DNA of 64,000 nucleotides, taken from the NCBI RefSeq assembly GCF_004193775.1, contig NC_041018.1, forward strand, positions 31,765,940 to 31,829,939. The letters run 5' to 3'. Shown here one piece after another: positions 53,401 to 64,000 of this stretch. How positions within the stretch are numbered: position 1 is the first letter of the stretch; every line of letters begins with the position of its first letter. The stretch comes from Glycine soja. Its lineage: Eukaryota; Streptophyta; Magnoliopsida; Fabales; Fabaceae. The notes below the pieces were generated by a model. That model saw nothing but the letters and a program-made list of their open reading frames with translations, was not told the DNA's origin and did no database searches. A program made the translations under genes and the position numbers.

Positions 53401-55735
53401 ATATCGCTCGTGCTAGAGATGTTAGTGACCTTGGCAGAGGATAGATCATCCTTAGCATGTATGACGGAAGCATCCTACTTACCATCAGGCCCTTGTGTGG
53501 CGTACCTCCATGGCACTGCCTTGTCAATTTTGTAGGGGAACGGCACAGGTTTCTTAACAGGGATAGGCTAGAAGCCTTGGGGCTTTTGCGTGGCCACATC
53601 CCTAGTGAAGTGGATCGCCAAGGGCTTGGGTTTTCTCGGGCTCTTATCATCCGATTGCATGCACACATCTTGCTCCCCCTTTCTTGTGCCACAAACCTCA
53701 AACAGGCCTTGGTCTATCATTCCTTGTAGCAAATCCTCTGCCACAGGGCATGCCTCTACATCGTGTGTTGCTCCTAAGTGTATCAAACAAGCATCTCCCT
53801 TGCCCCTATCGAGGCAAATCATGCCCGCTTTGCGCAGCGCCTCCAATATGAACCTCCTCGAGGTTAACACATCTTCCATCCGCTTCGGCCTCTAAGGCCC
53901 ACACTCCTCCACTGCATTAACCGTTGGTCCCCCATGACTGGCAACAGGATTTGTCCTAACATTTGGACTTTCCTCTTGAAATGTTAGCCACCCCATGTCG
54001 ATCAAACTCTGGACCTTATGTTTAAAGGCCACGCAGTGTTCTATTGAATGCCCCCGGCCATCTCCATGGTAAGCGCAGGTTGCATTGGGGTTGTACCATC
54101 GAGGGAAAGAAGATTGGTAGATCTTCCTGGGGCTCACCACCGACATCTAGTTGGTGATCAAGGATGGTAGCAGATCAGCATATGGCATCGGGATCAGGGT
54201 GAATTCTGTAGGCTTCTTAGCTGGAAAATTCCTTCCCAAATTGGTGCTTGTATTGGGGTTGGAGTTACCGGCAGGACGAGATTGTGCAGGACCTGAGTTT
54301 TGTGGGGGATTCCTTTGTGGCTGAGCGGGCACTCTTTGCTGGATGGGCGTTGGTTTGGAAGGGTTTCTGACATGGGCCGAAAAGCTTGGTTGGTGTGGGA
54401 TGTATTGGTAGGTGTTGTGAGGGGTTTGCTAGGTTTTAGGCCACGTCAGAGCTGAAGTCACCGCATGTATGTCTCTCTCCTTCTTATTGGCTCTGCTTGC
54501 CCCAAACTTCATATTATTTGTTCTTTGTGGAGGTGGCATAATCAAACTTTCCCCTCCTCAAGCCTACCTCAATCCTCTCGCCCGCAAATACCAAATCGAA
54601 AAAGCTATAGGGCATGTAACTCACCATCTTTTCATAGTAGAACACTGGCAGTGTGTCTACTATCATAGTGATCATTTCTCTTTCCACCATGGGGGGTGCC
54701 ACTTGTGCTGCCAGGTCCCTCCATCTCTGGGCATACTCTTTAAAGGACTCATGCTCCCTCTTACTCATATTTTGCAGTTGGGTTTTGTCAGAAGCCATGT
54801 CGGTATTATACTGGTACTACCTGATGAAGGCAGTAATCAAGTCCTTCCATGAGTGGATCCGAGAAGCCTCAAAATTGGTGTACTAGGTGATCGCTGCTCT
54901 GGCCAAACTCTCTTGAAGAAATGCATTAACAGTTTCTCGTCTCTGGAGTATGCCCCCATCTTTTGGCAGTACATCTTCAGGTGATTCTTGGAACAAGTAG
55001 TCCCCTTATACTTATCGAAATCTGGTACCTTGAACTTTGGGGGGATGATAACATCAGGTACCAAACACAAATCCGTCATGTCAGCGAACGGGTAATCACC
55101 AAACCCTTCGATGGCCCTTAATCTCTCCTCGATGAGATTCAACTTCTCCCTTCCCTTCATGGCCAAAGGCAGTCTCCCCACTGAGAAGTGCAGAGGTTGC
55201 AGTGGGTGGTGTTGACGAGCTCCCGCGGCAATGGGCTGAGGCATAGCATTAAATGTCGGTCCCTCGGCGATGAATGTGGGGTATGGGTTGAATTCACCTT
55301 AAGCATGATCCTGAGGCTCTTCACGGGCATCCCCTACAGGCTAGGGTTGTTGGCCTTCAAAGGGAATGGGAACGGCGCGGTTAGCATTCTCGTTGGGCAT
55401 GTGTATGGCGTTGGGTGGTGTATAGTTGGAGGGTGTATAGTTGGGGGGTAAGCCATAGGGGTAAGGATTCCTATTATGCCCCATGTGTGGACCGCATGTG
55501 CTGCCTAGCACCTCTTCTCCTTGACCCACCATGTCCAGGACTGACTAGTTCGCTTGGTTTATGGCAGATGGATGGGTAGGATCCACCTCAGCGGCAGTGT
55601 TGGTGGCGGCAACTACGGCCGCATTGCTTTTCATCATTCGCTTCATGCTTAACATGGCCTCCATCATGGAGGCTATTTGATCAAGGTCTCCATATCGACC
55701 TTCATTTGCTCTTGCACCTCCTTTATCTGAGCCAT
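53401..55735 (-). pseudogene. Ogre gag
   Basis: The likely start is at 55735 (MAQIKEVQEQMKVDMETLIK, helical). The chain continues through a Pro/Asn-rich linker, EERLRAIEGFGDYPFADMTD, VPDFDKYKGTTCSKNHLKMY (capsid), REHESFKEYAQRWRDLAAQV and EKMVSYMPYSFFDLVFAGER, then YHGDGRGHSIEHCVAFKHKV and a second Cys/His stretch (CLIHLGATHDVEACP) near 53770-53820. Stops and frameshifts occur at about 55340, 54840, 54510 and 53880. It forms the particle shell around element RNA. Confidence 0.8.
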
Positions 55736-55897
55736 GATTCTAGTTCTAGAACGGGTCTGATAGGGGTGTTGTAAAGCGTGTTTAGTTATGGTGTTTACTG
55801 CTAAAAGAACAAAATGCAATGAGTAATGCGACAAAGAATTTAAACATGAATGCATGCTAATGAGAAGTTGTCAAAGTACTGGACCCACGCATAATTT

Positions 55898-57844
55898 TTA
55901 GCAAAGACATAGGATTGAACCAAACTTATTTTCATTAAGGGACAATATTGTCCATCTCATTAAAATCAAAGCATAAATACAAATGCCCAAGCGATTCCTA
56001 ATTATGTGAGCCATCAAATCGATCATATGTTGACAATAATCAAAGAGCCCACGAACTTCCTCGGGAGCCGGGTACACGTCCGCCATTGCCTTGGCTTTGG
56101 CTAGCAACCTTGGAAGCTCTTGGCTCCCATTCGAAGTGAAAGCAAACCTATCCATACACACCATAGCCTCTCTGTGTAATGAATCGATCACTCTCTCCCT
56201 TGATTCCATTTTCGCTTGGAGAGCTGATACCTTTATATGCTCGTCCTTTAATTTTTGCTCATGGCCAGCAACTAGATTGAGTTTCTCTTTGTACTAGTCA
56301 ATGATCGTCAACATGTTTGCTTCTGTCCTACTCAATTGCTCGTTCAAACTTATCTTTGACCTTTGACAAACCTTCAACTCGTCCTCTAATATCATACATT
56401 TGACTCTCGACTAGTCTCTCTTAGCCCTTTGAAGCTTGAGTTTATTGTTGTTGCCCCATAAAGCCCCTTGGAACTTGTTTAGACCCCATTCTTGTTTTCG
56501 AGCCCTCTTCATTTCCCATTCTAATGCCTCGATTGTGGCCATGTTGACGTCCTTCAGCTCGTCGCACTCTTTCCAGACCTTGATGGTCGTCGTCTTGAAC
56601 TTTTCCTTGACCACCTGGGTTCTTTCAAGTTTTGCCTTCAAGGCTTGCACCTCTTCCTCACTTGAAACCTTTAGCTTTGGGAGCCAGTCTATCTCTTGCG
56701 TCCGAGCCTTTAGCCACTTGTGATAGCCACCGACGATCCCATTGCTGCTTCCTCTAAGCTCCTTATCCTTTCTTTGCACCACATTCCATGCTTTTCGGAC
56801 TCTTTGAAGCATTCTTGCATTGGGGTCACTGAAGCCACGTGCGATGAATGGTGCGATACTCTCTTCTGATGGCGCTCTTCTCATGGGGTAGCCAAGTTGT
56901 CTTATGGCAAGTACAAAATTATAATTGATACAACCCCTCGTTCCCATCATGGGGACGTTAGGGAACCCTTCACATGAGGACAAAACTCCGGCCCCTACTT
57001 CCTTCCATCGGGGAAACCAATTAACAGATGCCCCTACCATACCAGCCAAGAGATGCTCCCAATTTGCTTTCCCTTTCTCGGCACACATGCGGTGACCTTG
57101 TAGGGGATAGACGGGTCTATTTTCATGATGAAAGATATGAAAGACCCTCCATACATAAAGAGCGGGTGTGCAACAGACAATCCTTGTGCTGCTCTTCTCG
57201 CATCTCCGATCAAATGTGTCATAGACATCAGCCAACACAGCAACGACCGGACTTTCCTTGCTATGGTGATAAGCAAGGAAAGCGTCGATCGCCGCTAGAA
57301 CCACTAGCCCATCCACATTCGGAAAGAGGACGATCCCAAACACTAAGAGTGTTATACCATCAATGAATGAGGCCCATTCTCATTAATCTGCTAAGGCCTT
57401 TGCTTTTTCTTCCAAATGCTTCCTTGGTATCTCGATCACCTCATTTCTATTTTGCTTCACTCGATACAGTTCTTGCACCGAGATCTTAACCACCTTCGCT
57501 ACTCTTACCACAGAGGGGTACAACCCAAAAAACAGATATGGCTTCCTTCCTCCTAGCAGGCATCCCGAGATCCCTTCAAATTCTTCTACGGTTGGTACTA
57601 ATTGAAAGTCCCCAAACGTGAAGCACCTTAGCGGTTGGTCATAGTACTGAGTTAGGGATGCGATGGCTTCAACAGATACTTCTATCATCGCCAAATCCCA
57701 GATCTTTCCATATGTCTTGCGGAAAGCTTGACGTTGGAGTTGGCCCATCCGCTGCCCTAACTCTTGCAAACTGGCTACTTCTAGGCTTTTGATTTTGACA
57801 TGATAGAAACTTTTCTTAAAAGAGGGTGTTTGATTTGATCCCAT
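55898..57844 (-). pseudogene. Ogre ORF1 (extra ORF upstream of gag)
   Basis: From 57844 one frame runs MGSNQTPSFKKSFYHVKIKS, then LRCFTFGDFQLVPTVEEFEG, two consecutive stops at about 57380, and on in the same frame with NVDGLVVLAAIDAFLAYHHS, PALYVWRVFHIFHHENRPVY and FVLAIRQLGYPMRRAPSEES. A stop at 56409 precedes a coiled-coil tail (QAKMESRERVIDSLHREAMV). This is the ORF1 that sets Ogre apart from other Gypsy elements (DUF7745-like in the databases, from memory). The first half resembles a plant-mobile-domain fold in its spacing. Its function is unknown. The stops make this copy inactive. Confidence 0.8.
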
Positions 57845-58460
57845 GTTTGCTAGAATGAAAAACTCTGTTGATCAATACTTCAACACCCTATCATGGAGGA
57901 AACATGATGAATGCAAGATGGAATGTTTATGCTAGGCATGACAAAAACATTTATTTACAGAGACGAGAGCCCGGAAGATCATCTTTTCCTACCCACAATG
58001 CATTGAGCATCATGGTATATTTACAGTCATTACCATGGTGCCCCATGCATGCATTTAAGAAGGTGATATGAACCTTCCAACTTCCCGTGACAAAATGAGA
58101 AGACAAAATTGCAATGCATGAGTGACGACACAGTATGAATACACATGCGTGAGAGCACGTGGTTGATAGCACAAAGATAATCATAGTTGACGAATGAGCA
58201 TGGTAACACAATCAATTAATGCCAAAACAGCATGGCAAACATAGGAAATACACACACAATCATGGCATCATAAAGATATGCATGGCAATATCAAGGAAAC
58301 AAACATAGTGTGTTTGCTTCGTGCCCCTATTTCAGGAACCTAACGGGAGGGACTAAAAGTTTGCTACTTAGTGATAGCCCCCAAGGTAGTTGCACATAAC
58401 TTTCAAAGGTTTTTAGAGATATCATCCTCTTTGATATCAAACATTATGGTGGTAGGGACT
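57845..58460 (-). other. Ogre leader, part next to ORF1
   Basis: Non-coding on the element strand. It joins 63605-63960 once Gypsy B is removed. The ORFs in it carry no recognisable domain. Confidence 0.6.
58456..58460. repeat. Left target duplication (ggact) of Gypsy B
   Basis: Identical to ggact at 63605-63609. Confidence 0.95.
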
Positions 58461-59616
58461 TGATCGAGGCCGTACCCGAATCAAATAAACATTAAAATGT
58501 AGTAACTAGGAAGTGATCCTAGGTCGTTTCCCAACGAGCAGTGACAAGCCAAATGTTCATAATATACTTGCAGTAACAGTAACAGTAACGAGGGGGGGTT
58601 GTTTGCTTTTGTAAATTAAACAGCGAATATATGTGAATTAGAAAATATCAGAATTAAAACACGTTGCTTCCCCTTGATTCACAAGCAAGTCTCTTATCCT
58701 AGGTTACGAGAGTTTATCCTTTATCAGTTTAACCACTTAATCCAACCCTAAATTAAATTACTAAGCGAAATTCAACATAAGGCATTCATTATATGATTAA
58801 GCATCACATACACCAATTACTCATAAACGATCATTAAGCATGAACGTAAATTAAGCGCAAAGACAATTAATCAAGCACTAAGCATGCATGAATTAAAAGC
58901 AACAAATTCAAAGTAATTAGTGAAGAGGAAAAACTAAACAGAATTTAACAGTAATAATAGAACCTCAAAGAGAACTGTGCTTGATCCTCAAGGGAAAACA
59001 ACGTTGCGGACTTAGCCTTCCATTAATCAAATAGAGAATGAAATTTTATTGATAAAACTAAAAGTCTGAATTGGAATTGAAAAAACGAAAATAAAAGAGA
59101 AAGAGAAGAGAGACTAAAACTAAAAACGAAAAATAGAAGAGAGAGAGGAGAGAGAGAGAGAGTCTCCCGCCAGGGAGAGAGGGGGCGGGGGGGGCCCTAA
59201 ACTAGAACCTTGGTGCTGTTATATAGTTTTTTTCAGCCCCAAAGCTTACAAATATGTTTTAAATCCAAGCCCATAAGTAAAATCAAATCAAATCTAGATA
59301 CGATAAGATAAGATAAGATCTAGATGAAATAATATCTAGATGAGATCAAATCTAAATAATATCTAGATAAGATAAGATCTAATTTTATAGAATAAATTAG
59401 TCTGCCCTCTTCAAGTCCAAGCCCAATTCTAGATTCAAGCCCAATGCTAGATTCAAGCCCAATGCTTCATTAATTCCTGAAATTAGATTAAAAACATCAA
59501 ATTAGCTGAATGGGCCCAAATAATAAAACTGCCTAATTAATTGACAATTAAGACCAATCAATAATTAAAATGGTGCAAAAAGGGTTTAGAAAATAGAAGA
59601 AAATGATGGCACATCA
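58461..59616 (-). repeat. Gypsy B 3' LTR
   Basis: 1156 bp. Compared by eye with 62448-63604 it shows only three differences: a g/a change at 58793, a t/c change near 59004, and one base in the A-run near 59080. Confidence 0.95.
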
Positions 59617-60262
59617 AAACCCCCCATACTTAGCCTTTTGCACTCCTGGGCAAAATGAAACAAAGAACAAAATCCAAGGATATCAGAGGGAGACAAACAA
59701 AAACATTCACATATTTCTCAATGAACATCAAGGAATAAAAGGAATGGGTAACATCTAACATAAGGAGATCCAAAAAGTCAAGACATTCATGAAAATCATC
59801 CAAGCAACCCAATCATGGCAAAATAGTTAATCAGCTCAAGAATGAAAAGTGATAAAGCCTCACAAGATATACACTCTATCTCTCAAGTGTCTAGGCTACT
59901 ATTTACCCTCAAAGCACCCATGAAAGCAAACACCACATAAACTTGGCAAGATTCTAAAATTGACAATCAACCCATAAACACAAGCACATGAGGATCAAAA
60001 GGTCTTTTAAGGTTGTAATGGGGCCAAGGACAAGGTATGGAGAAATATGGAATAAGTGGCTAAATCCCAAAGGAATAGAGGAGCAAAGGGGAATAAGTGC
60101 ATATTAAAAAAAAAAAAAAGAAAATATAAAGAAGTAAAGATAAAAATTAAACATGAAGAGTAGAACCAAGAGTTTCATCATTCTTGTGCCATTTAAGATC
60201 TTATTCACTCAACTTTATTGCTTTTCTTTTTCTTTCTTTTTTTTTTCGAATTTTTTTTTTCG

Positions 60263-60311
<49 letters not shown>

Positions 60312-61187
60312 CTTTGGCCTTTGAGAAACAACATTTCATTCAGCATGTCCAACATTTAACCAATATACAATGTACATCAAGTATGGCCCAAAATACATCA
60401 TGAAGCATAGCCAACAAAACAAGTTGTCCAATGAAACAAAAACCCCCCACACTTATTCCCAAAACAATTCCAAAGCTCCAAAATTCCTTAAGGATATGGT
60501 AATATCATGGTTTTTCACTTAAGGCTTGTAGTGAGCTTCAAAACAAGGAAAGGGAAACAAGGCTCAAAAGGGCTATCAAAGGAATTAATTCAAGGTAAGT
60601 CCATTTGGCTAGAAGCTTATAAGAACAAAATTGCCTTAATCATTTCCAAATATGCATGTGAATTAGGACGCATCAACAAGAATCAAGCCAAGGCTATTGT
60701 GCAAGCAATCAATGGGGCAAAACACACCAAATGATTATAATGATGGATGGCTCAAATTCTCACAAAGGTAAAATCATCACTTTCAAATTGAGCTTTCAAA
60801 ACTATCATGACATGTAGAGAAGAATCAAGGATTTCAAGTCACAAAATGTCAAGAACTTTTATTTTCAAAACAATTACCCATTTCTTGAACATATCCTATA
60901 ATTCAAAGAAAAACATGCAAAGTCGTACGTGCACACAAAATTGACCCAAAATATTAAACTGAAAATCCGACGAAACTAACAACATTAACAAATTAACACA
61001 ACTAACAAATTAACAAAACCAACAAAACTAGCAAAACCAAAGAACACTCCCCCCCCCCCCATACTTAAACAACACATTGTCCTCAATGTAGCACAATTAA
61101 AAGATTAAAAACAATTAAATCATCAAAGAGAATCGGACAAGTGTAATAAAAGCAAAGAAGGAGATAGGAAAAGAAAAACTCCCTAAG
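59617..61187 (-). other. Gypsy B non-coding 3' region
   Basis: Similar to 28611-30049 of Gypsy A throughout. Contains long T runs at 60228-60309 and a C run at 61047-61059. A purine tract, complement of aaaaccccccatac, touches the LTR. No ORF worth calling. Confidence 0.75.
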
Positions 61188-61769
61188 TCATGGTGGAGGA
61201 AGAGTAGGGTGGAGTAAGGAAGTCTCTTCCACCACTACGTCCACTAAAGAAGGGTTCGTGAAGAATGGCTTAAGTCGATGTCCGTTGACCTTGAAGCTCT
61301 TGTTTGTGGAGTCGCTTTTGATCTCAACTGTACCATAAGGAAAAACATTAGTAACAACAAAAGGACCAATCCACTTAGACCTCAACTTACCACTCATGAG
61401 TCCAAGCCTAGAATTATACAATAACACTTTTTGCCCAACCACAAAGTCTTTTTTAACTATCATGCTATCATGGAACTTCTTGGTCTTTTCTTTGTAGAAC
61501 TTGGCATTCTCGTAGGCGTCTAGGCGGATTTCATCTAACTCACTCAGTTGCAACTTCCTTTCCTCGCCAGCTTGATCCATAGAGAAGTTGCAAGTCTTCA
61601 CTGCCCAGTATGCTTTGTGCTCAATTTCCACTGGAAGATGACATGCCTTTCCAAAGACAACCCGATAAGGAGACATTCCTATGGGTGCTTTGTAGGCAGT
61701 CCGATGTGCCCAGAGAGCGTCATCAAGCCTGGTACTCCAATCTTTCCTGCTTGGCTGCACAATCTTCAC
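61188..61769 (-). pseudogene. Gypsy B integrase C-terminal fragment
   Basis: An open frame of 193 codons whose first residues are already inside integrase ([20 protein letters not shown]), followed by [40 protein letters not shown] and [20 protein letters not shown], with VNGHRLKPF near the end. The catalytic core is absent. The frame is unbroken, unlike the matching region in Gypsy A, which fits the young age of this insertion. Whether a protein is made is unknown. The upstream Met may be accidental. Confidence 0.85.
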
Positions 61770-61849
61770 AGCAAAACACCCAAGACTGAAACAGGGACTT
61801 TGTTTGTATTTAGATTAATGCAAACCCAATTTAAAAGCAAGAGATAAGA

Positions 61850-62095
61850 ATTTAAAATAGAAGATAGAAGATAAGGTAAAGAAAAGATAAGATATTTAAA
61901 GATAAAATTAGAAGATAAAAGAAAAGATAAGATATTTAAAGATAAAATTCGAAGATAAAAGATAAGATAAGATATTTAAAGATAAAATTCGAAGATAAAA
62001 GATTGAAAGATCAAAATAGAAGATAAAGATAATAGATAAGATAAGATAAAAAATTTAAAGATAAGATATGATAAAATATTTAAATTGCGATAAAG
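61850..62095. repeat. AT-rich tandem repeats in the Gypsy B leader
   Basis: Units of about 40-55 bases built from agataagatatttaaagata and aaaattcgaagataaaag, three clear copies and some partial ones. Confidence 0.8.
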
Positions 62096-62425
62096 ATAAC
62101 TACTTCTAAGAAATTCAAATAAATAAGATCTAAATCTACTAAATCTAAATACTTACTCCTAAAACCCAACAGTAAAAAATAAGGAATAACTACTTCTAAG
62201 GAAGACCGACAATGAAAATAAGGACTAAAATCTATATATTAAAATCGCTAAAACCTGACAAGTCTAATTAGCCTAGATATATGGATTCTGGATTTGTCTG
62301 TTACCAATACCAGTGAACTACTCAACACTAACACACATACTAACACAATACTAACAATTAAACATAAAACACGAAAGGATTAAACACACAACAATAGCTA
62401 GCTATTATGAACCTTTGGACACTGC

Positions 62426-62447
62426 TCCCCGGCAACGGCGCCAAATT
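62426..62447 (-). promoter_or_regulatory. Gypsy B primer-binding site (tRNA-Asp)
   Basis: tccccggcaacggcgcca on the plus strand equals the 3' end of plant tRNA-Asp, placed four bases inside the 5' LTR. Confidence 0.9.
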
Positions 62448-63604
62448 TGATCGAGGCCGTACCCGAATCAAATAAACATTAAAATGTAGTAACTAGGAAG
62501 TGATCCTAGGTCGTTTCCCAACGAGCAGTGACAAGCCAAATGTTCATAATATACTTGCAGTAACAGTAACAGTAACGAGGGGGGGTTGTTTGCTTTTGTA
62601 AATTAAACAGCGAATATATGTGAATTAGAAAATATCAGAATTAAAACACGTTGCTTCCCCTTGATTCACAAGCAAGTCTCTTATCCTAGGTTACGAGAGT
62701 TTATCCTTTATCAGTTTAACCACTTAATCCAACCCTAAATTAAATTACTAAGCGAAATTCAACATAAGGCATTCATTATGTGATTAAGCATCACATACAC
62801 CAATTACTCATAAACGATCATTAAGCATGAACGTAAATTAAGCGCAAAGACAATTAATCAAGCACTAAGCATGCATGAATTAAAAGCAACAAATTCAAAG
62901 TAATTAGTGAAGAGGAAAAACTAAACAGAATTTAACAGTAATAATAGAACCTCAAAGAGAACTGTGCTTGATCCTCAAGGGAAAACAACGCTGCGGACTT
63001 AGCCTTCCATTAATCAAATAGAGAATGAAATTTTATTGATAAAACTAAAAGTCTGAATTGGAATTGAAAAAAACGAAAATAAAAGAGAAAGAGAAGAGAG
63101 ACTAAAACTAAAAACGAAAAATAGAAGAGAGAGAGGAGAGAGAGAGAGAGTCTCCCGCCAGGGAGAGAGGGGGCGGGGGGGGCCCTAAACTAGAACCTTG
63201 GTGCTGTTATATAGTTTTTTTCAGCCCCAAAGCTTACAAATATGTTTTAAATCCAAGCCCATAAGTAAAATCAAATCAAATCTAGATACGATAAGATAAG
63301 ATAAGATCTAGATGAAATAATATCTAGATGAGATCAAATCTAAATAATATCTAGATAAGATAAGATCTAATTTTATAGAATAAATTAGTCTGCCCTCTTC
63401 AAGTCCAAGCCCAATTCTAGATTCAAGCCCAATGCTAGATTCAAGCCCAATGCTTCATTAATTCCTGAAATTAGATTAAAAACATCAAATTAGCTGAATG
63501 GGCCCAAATAATAAAACTGCCTAATTAATTGACAATTAAGACCAATCAATAATTAAAATGGTGCAAAAAGGGTTTAGAAAATAGAAGAAAATGATGGCAC
63601 ATCA
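62448..63604 (-). repeat. Gypsy B 5' LTR
   Basis: 1157 bp, nearly identical to 58461-59616. A TATA-like ctgttatatag (plus-strand view) lies near 63203. Confidence 0.95.
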
Positions 63605-63609
63605 GGACT
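63605..63609. repeat. Right target duplication (ggact) of Gypsy B
   Basis: Matches 58456-58460. Confidence 0.95.
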
Positions 63610-63960
63610 ACCAGAGACAACGTATCATCAAAGAGAAAAACTCTAGATGAGGTTTCACTGTCATCAAGCGAGTCGAAGACCTAGCATGACCATAGATCAA
63701 ACTCCACTTCCTATGTTCCCATGGACACGGGTATAAGGCCCTAATAACTCACCATGTGTGCAAAAGTGTAGGTGCCTTGTGTGCATGAACAAATATTTAA
63801 ACATGCATATGATAAAAAAAAAAAGGCAAATACACCATGTACAAAAACATCCAAAGAGTTATATGAATACAAGAACATAAAAGAAAGAAAAGGGAAATAA
63901 TGCAAAGAGAACGTCATGATAAATTTGCACACAGGTTAAACGACCTAACTCTAAAAAAAG
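63610..63960 (-). other. Ogre leader, part next to the primer site
   Basis: Non-coding continuation of 57845-58460. No gene. Confidence 0.6.
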
Positions 63961-63980
63961 TCCCTAGTGGAGTTGCCAAC
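63961..63980 (-). promoter_or_regulatory. Ogre primer-binding site
   Basis: The complement reads ttggcaactccactaggga beside the 5' LTR. It resembles the tggcgactccactggggac site of Ogre elements (tRNA-Arg type as I recall), with changes. Confidence 0.65.
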
Positions 63981-64000
63981 TGTCGTAACCTACCCTTCGG
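63981..64000 (-). repeat. Ogre 5' LTR, first 20 bases in the window
   Basis: tgtcgtaacctacccttcgg compared with tgtcgcaacctatccttcga at 46049. Three differences in 20 bases. Confidence 0.75.

Larger units (their letters stand above)
58461..63604 (-). mobile_element. Gypsy B, young internally deleted Athila/Calypso-like element
   Basis: 5144 bp with nearly identical LTRs (58461-59616 and 62448-63604) and a perfect ggact target duplication. The interior is only 2.8 kb: the 3' non-coding region, the C-terminal part of integrase, AT-rich repeats and the tRNA-Asp primer site. Gag, protease, reverse transcriptase and RNase H are missing. The LTRs and integrase part resemble those of Gypsy A, so it probably moved with proteins supplied by a full relative (inference). 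It lies in the leader of the Ogre element. Confidence 0.95.
46049..64000 (-). mobile_element. Ogre/Tat Gypsy retrotransposon, running off the right edge
   Basis: A minus-strand element whose 3' LTR is 46049-47582 and whose 5' LTR begins at 63981, with only 20 bases in the window. The order 5' to 3' is: primer site, long leader (interrupted by Gypsy B), an extra ORF1, gag, protease, G-patch segment, reverse transcriptase, RNase H, second RNase H, integrase piece, tandem repeats, purine tract, LTR. The ORF1 ahead of gag and the second RNase H are hallmarks of Ogre elements in the Tat branch. Many stops and a cut-short integrase make it defective. Confidence 0.9.

Noticed and set aside
60153..60403. 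Phe-rich plus-strand ORFs
   Set aside because: Translation of a poly-T run in the Gypsy B non-coding region.

Overview
This window is plant nuclear DNA of legume type, most likely soybean (Glycine) or a close relative. It is AT-rich, full of microsatellites, and packed with families that I recognise from soybean: solo LTRs carrying GGTAATCGATTACC palindromes, a Mutator-like element (MULE) with a plant-mobile-domain gene, an Athila/Calypso-type Gypsy family with a tRNA-Asp primer site, and an Ogre/Tat Gypsy. I see no intact host gene. Everything that resembles a host gene is a broken fragment. Species and family names rest on memory of these families, not on a search.

Region by region. 1-11.2 kb: part of an LTR at the left edge, a roughly 0.5-kb duplication (1030-1555 and 3037-3957) of which only the second copy carries a hAT-type MITE, a dead LINE ORF1 (minus strand, 4743-5454), long stretches of AT-rich non-coding DNA, and a perfect foldback element (10378-11170) with a 10-bp target duplication.

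11.75-22.64 kb: a large MULE. On the plus strand it carries an internally deleted transposase that reads into an OTU cysteine-peptidase domain (12434-16178). On the minus strand it carries an unnamed conserved ORF (16394-17020) and a plant-mobile-domain (MAIN-like) gene (17524-20524). Two solo LTRs of one family (13213-14829 and 18931-20021) sit inside the coding exons. Near the right end, between inverted repeats, lies a captured piece of the DNA-repair endonuclease gene UVH1/XPF (22110-22420), i.e. Pack-MULE-style gene capture.

24.3-38.9 kb: a Copia element (plus strand) split by an Athila/Calypso-type Gypsy (minus strand, 27546-36277) that is flanked by the target duplication ACATT. 38.9-46.0 kb: relics of two host genes, a chloroplast-type OBG GTPase (minus, 40706-42018) and ribosomal protein S20 (plus, 43134-44753), both with introns kept and reading frames broken, plus an Au-like SINE and a scrambled S20 snippet.

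46.05 kb to the right edge: an Ogre/Tat Gypsy on the minus strand with the extra 5' ORF1, gag, protease, a G-patch segment, reverse transcriptase, two RNase H segments and a truncated integrase, and a tandem-repeat array beside its 3' LTR. Its leader is interrupted by a very young, internally deleted Gypsy (58461-63604, target duplication GGACT) from the same broad family as the one at 27.5-36.3 kb.

The insertion order can be read from the nesting: Copia before the first Gypsy; Ogre before the second Gypsy; MULE before the two solo LTRs; segmental duplication before the hAT MITE. The most unusual assembly is the MULE, which joins transposase, OTU peptidase, plant mobile domain and a captured XPF exon.
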